Part shown: piece after piece, positions 11,246 to 21,217 of the stretch
Layout of the letters: every line of letters begins with the position of its first letter
Position numbering within the stretch: the stretch's first letter is position 1
From: Gonatopus flavifemur
Taxonomy: Eukaryota > Arthropoda > Insecta > Hymenoptera > Dryinidae
Assembly: GCA_018340375.1 (NCBI GenBank)
Contig: JAFFJZ010000012.1
Location: 4,154,001 to 4,218,000, forward strand
Direction of reading: 5' to 3'
DNA length: 64,000 bases
Made by a program: the position numbers and the translations under genes
Notes under the pieces: model-generated
Told to the model about the DNA's origin: nothing
Database searches by the model: none
What the model saw: only the letters and a program-made list of their open reading frames with translations

Positions 11246-11353
11246 CCCAGCAAACACGACTGCTGGCGTTTCAAAGGGCCAGTGACGGCTCTTCAACGGC
11301 ATTGCCGGAACATCAGCGGCCCGTTGAAACGCCAGTAATTATTGTTTGTAGGG
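11246..11353. mobile_element. Small MITE with CTGGCGTTTCAA arms, copy 1
   Basis: Inverted arms CTGGCGTTTCAAAGGGCC and complement. An inverted second copy lies at about 19693-19803. Terminal bases begin CCC on both strands. Confidence 0.6.
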
Positions 11354-11445
11354 GAGGATGCCTATTACGGAACTTTATAATATAACGTTAGCGTGAGGCA
11401 GCGAGTGATGGAACGAATTTATTTTTGTTTGTATCAGTGTCCATT

Positions 11446-11551
11446 CCCGAGTAGCATCAGAATGTTGTATATATACTATGCACAGTCATAGTATATCTAA
11501 ATGTACTATGAACGTTCATAGTATATATACAACGTTCGGATGCTACTTGGG
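11446..11551. mobile_element. 106-bp CCCGAGTAGC palindromic MITE
   Basis: Ends CCCGAGTAGCATC and complement GATGCTACTTGGG, with an interior of nested CATAGTATAT palindromes. It interrupts the right inverted repeat of the 5.6-kb transposon. The intact left repeat near 6806 shows the empty site and gives a 2-bp duplication TT (AA on the other strand). Confidence 0.8.
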
Positions 11552-11999
11552 TTCGTTCTCCATCCTCAAATTCACATATTTCGTAGGAAATTTAACGAGG
11601 AATACGCTCATATTTTTTTCAAAATTTTCCAAGGGTGTAAAGTTAGTTAAAAATCGATTTTAAAGTTAAATTGTTTAAATAAGCATCGAATTTTGACCTT
11701 TTATAGAACATGAAAAATTTATAACGAAAGCACATTTCAAGAGTTTTAAATGAATGGAACCGGGATTCCGTAAGTCCAATAGAACCAGAAGTATTGATAT
11801 TTGAATGAGAACGTTCGATCGATTTTTTGGAATTTTCAACTGTCCATAACTTGCAAAATGATTATTATACAAATCTGAAAAAAATTACAAATCGTATTCT
11901 AATAATATGAAACTCATATAAGACTTTACAACTGAATCGGAGACATCAAGGTCAAATTTTACCGAAATTCGTCCCGCTTGACATGGAATTACTCATATA

Positions 12000-12486
12000 G
12001 AACATGTCACATGGTTTTTGAACGGTAATGTTCGTTTGTTTGGTTATGAACTAATTTTGTCGTCAAAAATCTTGATCGAGCGGTATGGACCACATTGAAT
12101 TCAGGTGGTATGGCCCACATCAACCCGTTGAAGCTCATGCTGAAATAATGGGGGATATGGTCTTGGTCGGCGATGGAATCTTAGCAAACCCATGCTATGC
12201 CAGGTGAGTGAGAAACGTGTGTGAAAAAATTGTTTATACACAAATTGGTCAAAAAATTTTCTACATCCACATTGTGATCGTTCATTGTTATAAAAAAAAT
12301 ATAACAAACCGATACGTGTTTTATTTTTTTATAACAAACAATCGCAATGTCGATTCAGGGTAAATGTTTTCTATGTATTTTTTTTCTTAGAATCGATTGG
12401 TGGCACCAGTTTTACCGAACACTTATTTCAAAAAAAATTGTGCGAACAATTTATTTATAAACAATGTTTTTATGCATGCGTTTCAC
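12000..12486. other. Spacer, possible left arm of an outer inverted repeat
   Basis: No gene. GGTATGGCCCAC near 12110 and GGTCGGCGATGGAATCTTAGC near 12160 have partial complements at 13440-13690 (GGACCATACC, TATCGGCGACCATATACCCC). The MITE-like block at 12489-13423 may therefore sit inside an older palindromic element. Weak. Confidence 0.3.
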
Positions 12487-12488
12487 AT

Positions 12489-13423
12489 CCCATACAGGGT
12501 TCAACAATTGGCCCAATAATGGCATGTTACTGGACCACAAACGGCGTTCTTTGCCCGTTAATGGCGCCCATTAATGGCTCATCAATGGTTAATTGCTGGA
12601 TGATAACGTGGGTCCAGTAATGGCAATAAATAATGGGCCATGTATAAAATTATTGATTGGCCCAGTAATGGGGCTAAATGATCCCGATTTATGGCCAGAA
12701 ATTTCGGGATAATGTTCGAATGTTAGCCATCAATGGCAGATTACGAGGGCATAATAATAATGATATCCAATGGTCATATGACTGCGTTCCAGAATAATCG
12801 GTTCAGTATTAGTTCAAATGAGTGGTTAAGCGTGACCCAAAACACTTTTTTGTTTTTGGGATGTTTGTCATTCCAGTTTTCACAAGATCAGAAATGGATG
12901 TTTTTTTCCAAATAGATTTGCATGCCTGATATTTCGACAATCTCAAATGTAAAATTATACGAGTCAAAAGTATTCTCGATAAATCAGTTGAATTCAGTTG
13001 CTTATTCCTTCAAATTTTTTTGTTATTTACATGAGAAAGTAATTGATTATCTATATGAATAAGAATTCATTTGAATCATGTAAAACGTATTTGATGGATA
13101 TGAATGATTTATTCAACGTAATAGAAATAAGGCCAAAACAAACTTTTTTCAGGGGTGATTACGAATACAATACATTCAACTTTGGAATCCATTTCACTCA
13201 GTAATAGGCCATATTCCAGCCAGTAACGGGGAATCAATTGTTGGCCGTTTACCGTAGCCGTACATCGGCTGATTGTCGGCTGTTTTCATTGCTGGCCTTT
13301 CTTATCAGCCAGTGGTGGGCCACAGTTGTGCCAATGATGTGAATCCATTATTGGCCATTAAATGGTAGCCATACATGGGCCGATTATTGGCTGTGTTTAC
13401 ATTCTCGGGGTTTCCTGTATGGG
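12489..13423. mobile_element. 935-bp CCCATACAGG element filled with GGCC..TAATGG repeats
   Basis: Ends CCCATACAGG and complement CCTGTATGGG with AT on both sides (12487-12488, 13424-13425). Both terminal regions are packed with variants of GGCCxxTAATGG and the complement CCATTAxTGGCC. The centre (12740-13190) is unique AT-rich DNA without convincing ORFs. Confidence 0.75.
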
Positions 13424-13690
13424 ATGAAAATTCGTTTCTCGATGCTATGCCGAGATTTTATCGGCGACCATATACCCCATGGTTTCACCATCGGCTTTTT
13501 AAAGGATGGACATATGAACTTTGTCCAGATATTACGGACAAATTATATTATCATTGCGATAGATGTCAATTATCCAGTCCAAAGTCTGAGCAAGAGTTTG
13601 AAAAACCATATTCGATGTTTAAAATAAATAATTTTGTGTTAAAAGATATGTTCTCGTTTTTATTTACCGGTTTTTGGATGGTGGACCATA

Positions 13691-13788
13691 CCCAGATAAC
13701 ATGCTTTCACGAAGCGACGCACATGGATGAACTTCTGCACGTGAATTAGACGCAAACCTAGGGGAGGAGCTTCAAAATGTTATCTGGG
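13691..13788. mobile_element. Small CCCAGATAACAT MITE
   Basis: Ends CCCAGATAACATG and complement ATGTTATCTGGG. Flanks read ATA on both sides, so the duplication is 2 or 3 bp. No ORF. Confidence 0.65.
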
Positions 13789-14117
13789 ATACCACCCGAC
13801 AATTTGTTCATAAATTTATCTATCAACTAAAATTGTTCCTGATCTTTTATTTCACTAATGAAAATTATTTCTTCAGGATATATGGGAGAAAAATACTCCA
13901 AAAAGTTGTATCCCACACCGTAGTGACATTCTTTTACTCTGGAGTAATTTTATCTGTTTTCCCTTGAAAGGGCCACACCACCCGCCGTTCCCCTAACAAA
14001 AATTGAAAATTCAGTTGTGTGTAAATGAATTCTCATTTCAATCACAAAGAATTGGAAATTTCATTTACAAATGTGCATGAAAAATATATTAAATTTGAAC
14101 GCATTTCCACCAGTGTA
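13789..14117. other. AT-rich spacer
   Basis: About 330 bp with no coding signal or clear repeat structure. Confidence 0.35.
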
Positions 14118-14353
14118 CACTGAGGGGAAAAAAGTCATTGAGACAAAAAAATATTGCATCCAATGGTATCTTTAAAATATTATCAATGGAATTTTACTTT
14201 AATGGGTGAAGTGGTTTTCCACTTGATGAAACACTTCATGTGGTGAAGAACCATTTCATCCATTGGAGTAATATTTAATTGTTTCAAAGAAATATTTTAT
14301 AAATACCATTGGATGAAATATTTTCTTGCTTCAATGACTTTTTTCCCTCAGTG
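14118..14353. mobile_element. CACTGAGGG MITE, copy 1
   Basis: Ends CACTGAGGGG and complement CCCTCAGTG, flanked by TA (14116-14117, 14354-14355). The interior is palindromic with CCAATGGTAT, GTGAAG and similar motifs. A second copy lies at 63300-63541. It ends just before exon 3 of the esterase pseudogene. Confidence 0.8.
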
Positions 14354-15064
14354 TAGGTATAAAAATAAATATATAAAAATCATGTTTCCAGCGGGGATAT
14401 CCGTGAGTGGAACGGCACTAGTTCCCACCGCACAAACCGAACACGCTTTGGAAAAAGCGAAGAAACTAGGCGCTGCCATGGGGTGCGCTACGAATAATGT
14501 TACTGAAATGATCGAGTGCTTGCGAAATCGACCAGCCCTGAATCTCGCTAGAGCTTCATCCCAATTTTTCGTGAAGTCCATCCCATCTGATGCTTTTTTT
14601 CTTCCCAACGCATTTTGATAATACTGATACTCTTCCAGGGATGGCGTTATAATCCATCCACACCATTCGGTCTTGTAGTTGAAAAATGTAATTGTTCTGC
14701 GTTCATCGACAAACCACCGTACGAACTGATAAAAAGTGGTCATGTTCAAGATGTTCCATGGATCGTAGGAGTAGTAGAGGCTGATGGATTATCTCGAGTA
14801 GGATGTAGGTATCCCGTGTTTAAAAGAGCCTAAATACCTGATAGAAAGTCCTCATTCTCATAGATTTTATAACAAACAACACCGCTATGGAGGAACTTGA
14901 GAGGCGCTGGGAATCAATAGCCCCGTATTTGCTTGAGTTTAACGACACTGTACCTGTATCTCAGCATGCAACTTATGCAAAAACCATAAGAGAACATTAT
15001 CTGAGAACTGAACGTATCCACGAAGGGACTGCGAGAGATTTGATTCAAATGGTGACCTATCGTA

Positions 15065-15320
15065 CACGGAGAAAAATAAAGTTTAGAAAATTACTACGTT
15101 CCCACTAAATTGGCAAGATACGAGAAAACATGACTGTAATTGTTACACAGTGTAGTAAAAATCTGTACTTGATCATCTGTAACGTTGCATGCTCATGCTA
15201 AAGAGTGTCAGGCAAACCATTCATTTTTACTACATTGTCTATCAATAAAAGCAGTATTTCTCGTATCTTGCCAAATTAGTAGAAAATGTAGTAATCTTCT
15301 AAACTTTATTTTACTCCGTG
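15065..15320. mobile_element. 256-bp CACGGAG MITE inside the esterase pseudogene
   Basis: Ends CACGGAGAAAAATAAAG and complement CTTTATTTTACTCCGTG. Flanked by TA on both sides (15063-15064, 15321-15322). The intact esterase reads CGTATATAC at this place, which confirms a TA duplication. Tc1/mariner-type behaviour is an inference. Confidence 0.85.
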
Positions 15321-15411
15321 TATATACAAAGTGGATACCGAAAAAGCGGTGAGGGAATAGGCTAAGGATTCAAAATCGCCGCTTTGGTTCTATTACTTTA
15401 CTTACAGAGGA

Positions 15412-16918
15412 CCCATACAGCACGCAGTTCTTGAAGATATCTAAAAGAATACTCAATTGAGGGATCTTCAAGAACGTTCTTGAAGAGTTCTTAAAGATAT
15501 CTTTAAGAAGTGTTGGAAAGACATCTTGTGAAAGATTTCTAAAAGATGTCTCGATTCAAGACATCTCCAAGACGACCATGCGAGATATCTCAAAGATATC
15601 TTTGAGAAGCGTTTGAAAGATATTTTCCTGGAAGACTTTAACAAAATATGTTTAAGAAGATAGATTGTCAGCAGGTTTAGGTTATAAATACCTAATCATA
15701 TGAATTGACATGAATAACACTCGGAATATGCCTTTAATTATAATCGAATTACACATGTGATAATAGTGTTCACTAAACATCGACGATAATAACATCGCCT
15801 GACATCGATGTTTTACATCGTTTAACGATGTAACATCGACCTGGTTGATGTTCCAATGTTTTTTGTAAGAAACATTGAAACATCAAGACATCAAATAAAA
15901 ACAATTGAATGGGATTATGCTGAATTTGAAATGGCGCTAGATCCCAAAATTTTTATTGGTAAAATAACAACCAATCAGGTTCTAGCAGCATCGATGTTCG
16001 CGATGTCAAACATCGATACCCGTTTATTGGATGACACATCGATGTGCCATCGATGTTTAGTGAACATTATGTGATAAATTCGGTCACAAATCGAAAGCTT
16101 GAAAAATCTATAAACATGCCGAGAGATTTTGAATTATGCAAAAATTACGATTTTGTAACCTTTTAATACCCGCGCTGGAATTAACGAATCTTCAAGACAC
16201 AAATATTTTACAAATCACTGAACTTTTTACGCTCAATTTTATGTACAGCCTTCAAGTAAATTCAAAAAAATTCTCATTCATACTCATTAATAAGTTATTC
16301 TTCAATAACGTTGGGATAGAAATAATTTACGAAGAATCTGTGGTATCCACGACCAACTTATCTGACATTTGTTTATATAATAACAGTTTTTTCAAAAGAT
16401 CACTCCTACTCTGAAAATGTACACCACTGACACGATTCCACTGTGTTATATTGACAATCATAAGCATCAAAACCGAACTGTCTGTATAGCTCAGGTCACT
16501 GAAGCGTAAGTACATCGTAAGACGCGCGGGTTCAATTCCCGCAACCTCAAGGATTGAGATAAAGTCAACTTCATAGGAGTGCTAGAGCGACAAAAACAAA
16601 TATAGGGGGAGGGAGGAGAAGGAAAAAGAAGAGGTGTTGGAATTTTTTGTCGTGAATAAATTCAAGCTTCTTCCAAGACATTTTTATGAATTTTGCAAGA
16701 CATCTTTAAGAAATCTTGAAGAACTGTTTTAGATTTCTTAATTTCTTCTCAAAGATATCTTGGAGAAGTCTCCGAGACATCTTCTAGAAATCTATTCATG
16801 TTGCATAAGACATCTTTTCGAATACGAAAAGATATCTTTCAGAAAATTCTTCAAGACTTCTTGTACTTATGGAAGATATCTTTTAGAATTCTAAAAGATA
16901 TCTTCGTGTCTGTTTGGG
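15412..16918. mobile_element. 1.5-kb CCCATACAG element inside the esterase pseudogene
   Basis: Ends CCCATACAGCACG and complement CTGTTTGGG. Comparison with the intact gene gives a 2-bp duplication GA (15410-15411, 16919-16920). Both terminal regions are packed with GAAGATATCTT-type motifs. The interior holds a nested palindrome (about 15768-16070) made of ACATCGATGT motifs with ends GTTCACTAAACATCGA and complement, plus a tRNA-like segment near 16487-16552. No transposase ORF seen. Confidence 0.8.
16487..16552 (+). other. Degenerate tRNA-like segment (possible SINE head)
   Basis: Contains TAGCTCAGGTCACTGAAGCG (A-box-like) and GGGTTCAATTCCCGC, a perfect T-arm with B-box. The 5' acceptor strand does not pair with the 3' strand, so this is not an intact tRNA gene. 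It could be a tRNA pseudogene or a tRNA-derived SINE inside the 1.5-kb element. Confidence 0.35.
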
Positions 16919-18118
16919 GAGCGCATAGCGACAGCGAAATCATGTCTTTATCTACTGAAAGTTTTGGCACAGTAATTAGGAAACAAAATCTCAGATATTT
17001 CGTTTTTTAGAGAAGAATATTTGATTTTTTAGGCGTTAGTCACTTAGATGATGTTACTTACGTTATGCACCCCCTGTTGACACATCAACGACCCTGCAGG
17101 ATCGTCTAGTGCAACAGCTGATGCAAGAGCTTTGGGCATCGTACGTGAAAAATGGGTCAGTTAGAATTAAATCATTCCCTCATAGTACGTAATTTCAAAA
17201 TACATTATTCCAAATGATCTTCCGACTGTTACAGAATACCCTCGGTTGGAACAGAATGGCCAAGATATCACCCATTGCAACAAGCATCTCTTCATCTTCG
17301 CATTCGTGGTCCTAATGTAACTTCGGAGAGCGATGACAACTTTAGCGATAAAGATTTCTGGAGTTCTTTTGATTTTCATGAGAATTCTGGATAATGTCCC
17401 GTGAATAAACTACTTCGAAATTTTGAAATGTTGTTCAACTGACTGAATCTCATCAAAGTGGTGGTTATTATTATGCATGAAACATTTCCGGTGAATGCAT
17501 GATTTACGAAAAAATTTGACACAACAATTTAATGCTGTGGTGAAGATGATTTCTCTGAAATCTGTTGACTTTGAGAAATCTCCAGCTATGAGAAATTCTC
17601 TCCTGAAAAAATTCTCTACCAAAGATACAAAACATTCAAAGGTACCCATGTGGAAATGTACACACGGGCCGCTACTGGCGCGGTACTGTTGCCAGAGTTG
17701 CCAGTAGTGGCAAATCCAACCTTGCCCTTATGGGACCAGTGGTTTGGACGGGACTGGCAAGGAGTCGGAATGATAACATCATTTTACATAAGGGCCAGTA
17801 AAACATTTACCACCACGTCGGTAGCGATATTTGGTGTGTGTCTACTATGGTGGAACTCTGGCATGGCAACAGAATCAATTGTTCTACCACACCTGGATGA
17901 GAAGTGGTAGAGGGTCAGAATAATACATCCTATGTAGGAATTCAGACTCGACCCAGTACTGGCACAGTGCTGGTAATTAGAGATTCCCGGAGTTATATTT
18001 CAAGTGAAAAAAAAAAAATACATTGAATTTGAACTTTCACAACTTTGTGAATCTATTTGTCTCATCACCGTTATCTGAGAAAGACGCTTTGGAAGTGGTT
18101 TCATGAAAGTTCACTGGG

Positions 18119-18190
18119 CAAGGATTGAACCCGGGACCTGCGAGTGAGAAACAGAGTCTCTATCACATCAGCTAATCTTCGAGTTGACAA
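18119..18190 (-). other. Degenerate tRNA-like segment, minus strand
   Basis: On the minus strand TTAGCTGATGTGATAGAGAC resembles a D-arm/A-box and CCGGGTTCAATCC a B-box. The T-stem is imperfect and no acceptor stem is visible. It is probably a tRNA-derived repeat. Confidence 0.3.
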
Positions 18191-19692
18191 CGGGCCACTT
18201 AAATTCCCATTTATTGCACCAATTCCCTTGAAGTCACGCAATTTACCATAGAATCCGTAGTGAAACAAGATTCTACCAATACTGGTTCATTGTTCTCTAT
18301 CCAACGTATTGAATGATCATACCAACTCTGTCTTGATACTGGCGCGACTCCGGCTCACTACAAAAATCAAGTTGCCAAGATCGTGATTTTAATGTCAATC
18401 GACTACCGATTCCGTAGTCAACCAGAGTCCCACCAATACTGGTAACATGTCGTCTATCGACCATATTGAATCATAATACCAACTCTGGCTCAATACTGGG
18501 GCGACTCCGGCTGGCCACAACAGCTGAGTTGCCAAGATCATAATTGCAACATCAATCGACTATCGATTTTGTATTCAGCCACAGTCACATCATTACTGGC
18601 ATATATTGCCGTCTGTTGTACATATGGAATGATAATACCGACTCTGGCTGAATACTGGCGCGTTACCGTTCCTCGAAATCCTGGGTATTGTCCAGACAGT
18701 ATTCATTCGATACTGACCCTATACCGTCTGTCCACGCGAGCCAATACCGTCTGAAATTTTGCGAATGTTCGGCGACAGTTGAAAAACGGTAATGATTCTG
18801 AACAGGAACAGTTGTTTTTGCCGAACTTTGGCAAATACAACCTCGCCAGTACCACGCCATTTGTCATAATGAATTGACACAATCGGGAGTGATTTTGGAA
18901 CATTGTGTACCGTGTGGATTATTTGCACATTCTATGCGTGATCACATGCTTAGATTGCTTGAAACAAGCTTGCACAAGCTTGGAATGTTTGAAAAGTGCT
19001 TGTGCTATTTGAGTACAATCGGTATCGGTATATCGGTTCAATAGTGAATTACTGGTTGAAAACACTTACTGACAATCATTCCTTTTCAAAATAATTTTCC
19101 AAATAGCACAAGAATTCTAAAAGAGTTCTTCATAAATATATTGTATTCATTATGAGCTCCTTGAAAACTCCTGTACTTTTTGCGTTCTTATTGAAAATTT
19201 CAAGCAGAAAACTATTGGGGATCTGTTAGGGTTGTAAGTAGTTTGAATGGTGTAAAAATACCATAAATGCTGATTATATCATATACTAACCTTGGTTACT
19301 TTCTTCATTGTCAGAATCTGTATCATCGACTGAAACTTTTTGGAGTTCACGAAATTTTTTCACTCTATTATAAGACATATTTGGGAATTCACATCGACGA
19401 TTTTACGTGGAACTACACTCTAAGAACACCCAAACCTCTGTGTGTGTCTGATAAATGTACGAGAAAATTTGAATACGTCTAACGAGCGTGCATGGAGATT
19501 GCTGGCTCTTAGAATATATACATATATACAAACAACCAACATTGGTTTACATAACTCGCGTGAATTCTGTTCATTATAATAATATTATTGGCAGAATATT
19601 GAAATAGCGGAGATTGGGTGTTGTAGTGAGCCAAAGCTACGCCAGAAAAGAGCCAGAGTTGGAGGGAGTACGATATGTTAGGTCGAAAACAA

Positions 19693-19803
19693 TCCCTACA
19701 AACAATGGTTACTGGCGTTTCAATGGGCCGCTAATAGTCCTGCAATGCCGTTGAAGAGCCGTTACTGGCCCTTTGAAACGCCCGCAGTTGTGTTTTCTGG
19801 GGT
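19693..19803. mobile_element. Small MITE with CTGGCGTTTCAA arms, copy 2 (inverted)
   Basis: Inverted copy of 11246-11353. The arms are ACTGGCGTTTCAATGGGCC and its near-complement, with the same GCAATGCCGTTGAAGAGCCG core in the opposite direction. Confidence 0.6.
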
Positions 19804-20783
19804 GTGCCTGAACTAATGGGGGACTGACTGGCTTTGGAATCGGTTATCAACTTTCGTCAAAAGAAATCCCCGAATAAACATGCATCTGGTGGTTCACCGA
19901 AGCTGCGCCATTAGGTAGCAAAAATGACCTGATTCATTTACCATATTACGTGGGCGAAGAAGTGGCTATACTGATTCAGTTGATTACAAATTTCGTAGCC
20001 AATCAGTGCCATACCAATACTGGCATATGGTCGGCTATCAAATATATGAAATGGTAATCCCAACTCTGGCTCAGTACTGGCGCCGCTTTGGTTTACCATA
20101 ACAGCCGGATTTCCATAGACATCATTGTAACGTAGTTCGACTACCGATTTTGTAGTTAGCCATTGCCCTACTGATCCTGGCACTCGATCGCCTATTGGAT
20201 ATATTGAATGGTTATCTCAACTCTGGCTCAGTACTGGTGAAGCTTCGGCTCACCCTAATAGCCTGATCCCCATCGCTACGATTTTAACGACAATACAACA
20301 TCGATTTCATAGTCAGCCAGTGCCATATCGATACTGGCATATAGTCGGCTATCAAATCTATGAAATGGTAATCCCAACTCTGGGGCAGCACTGGCGCCGC
20401 TTTGGTTTACCATAACAGCCGGATTTCCATGGACATAATTTTAACGTAGTTCGACTACTGATTTTGTAGTTAGCCATTGCCCTACCGATCCTGACCCTTC
20501 ATTGTCGATTGGATATATTGAATGATCATCCCAACTCTGGCACAGTACTGGCGCGGCTCCGTTACATTACGATGCGTGTATTTTCCGGCCAGTATTGATT
20601 CATTACTGGCCCAACACTGTCTGTCCACGCCAACCAATACCGTCTCAACTCCGTCGAACATGTACAGCCAGTTGAAAAACAGTAATGGGCCTGAACAGGA
20701 ACAGTTGTTTTTGCCGAAGTCTGGCAAATACAACCTTTCCAGTACTGGGCGATTTGTCAACTCCGGCAATTTCCACATGGGTA

Positions 20784-21217
20784 AGTAAATTAGGGAAGAA
20801 GAAAGGGGTGTAGATATAAGATTCGAAGAATTGTATGAAAATAATTGTGATTCATCTTTATTCATAATTCAGTGTACATGATCAATTTCAAAAGGAGTTA
20901 TGAACTGAGTTATGAAATTGAAGTAATAGGTGTTTAATTTTCAATCCATTGAATGTTTTATCGTACTATTTCAACTATTGTAACAAAAAACCATTCCATT
21001 AGGCAGTTATTCTCCAGACAATGTAAATTTTGTGTACTTCCTTGTAATACCCTTCAAGCTTTTTCTTCTTTTATATACAAATTCTTCGATTATTTTAAAC
21101 ACCAGTTCCAAATCTCATCAATCTCTTTCCAGCTAAATCTGTAATATTACATTTCATATTCCTAACAGAACTGACTGAAAACTTTCGATTTCTTAAAAAC
21201 AAAATCATTCATACGTC
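20784..21217. other. 3' flank of the third esterase
   Basis: About 430 bp, AT-rich, non-coding as far as I can see. It probably includes the 3' UTR of the minus-strand esterase that ends at 21218. Confidence 0.4.

Larger units (their letters stand above)
6379..11995. mobile_element. 5.6-kb DNA transposon with about 500-bp inverted repeats and TATA target duplication
   Basis: The ends are TGAGTAATTCCA and its complement, directly flanked by TATA on both sides (6375-6378, 11996-11999). The left inverted repeat runs to about 6880. The right one runs from about 11390 and is interrupted by a palindromic MITE (11446-11551). Inside lies a decayed transposase-like gene (about 7415-9722, minus) and several later insertions (6891-7051, 7166-7412, 8503-8639, 9784-10416, 11246-11353). 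A 4-bp duplication plus this type of protein could fit Sola-like elements, but I cannot assign the superfamily with certainty. Without the nested insertions it would be about 4.3 kb. Confidence 0.85.
14390..17392 (+). pseudogene. Inverted, decayed copy of a carboxylesterase (exons 3-7)
   Basis: Plus-strand copy closest to the complete gene at 1319-3489. Readable blocks are exon 3 from about 14390 (GTALVPTAQTEHALEKAKKL), exon 4 from about 14639 (GWRYNPSTPFG to VVEADGLSRVG), exon 5 from about 14870 (AMEELERRWESIAPYLLEF), exon 6 from about 17034 (SHLDDVTYVM) and exon 7 from about 17232. Exons 1-2, including the catalytic Ser, are absent. Further damage is an in-frame TAG at about 15359, frameshifts in exon 6, and two insertions: a 256-bp MITE (15065-15320) and a 1.5-kb element (15412-16918). 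It keeps the Asp-for-Glu change of the gene at 1319-3489, so the change predates this copy. It serves as an empty-site ruler for both insertions. Confidence 0.88.
17645..20781. mobile_element. 3.1-kb CCCATGTGG element built of direct repeats
   Basis: Ends CCCATGTGGAAAT and complement ATTTCCACATGGG with TA on both sides (17643-17644, 20782-20783). The body consists of tandem units of roughly 160-170 bp (18228-18720 and 19970-20600) with recurring CAACTCTGGCTCA, TACTGGCGC and ACTACCGATT. The tail unit at 18720-18860 recurs at 20620-20760. A MITE (19693-19803) and a tRNA-like stretch (18119-18190) are nested inside. No long ORF. It is probably a non-autonomous element whose interior expanded by tandem duplication. 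Confidence 0.75.

Noticed and set aside
16487..16552. Functional tRNA gene
   Set aside because: The T-arm is good but the acceptor stem does not pair, so only a tRNA-like relic is supported.
20482..20865. 127-codon minus-strand ORF at the end of the 3.1-kb element
   Set aside because: It runs through repeat units shared with 18.7 kb, where the same frame is broken. It resembles no protein I know.
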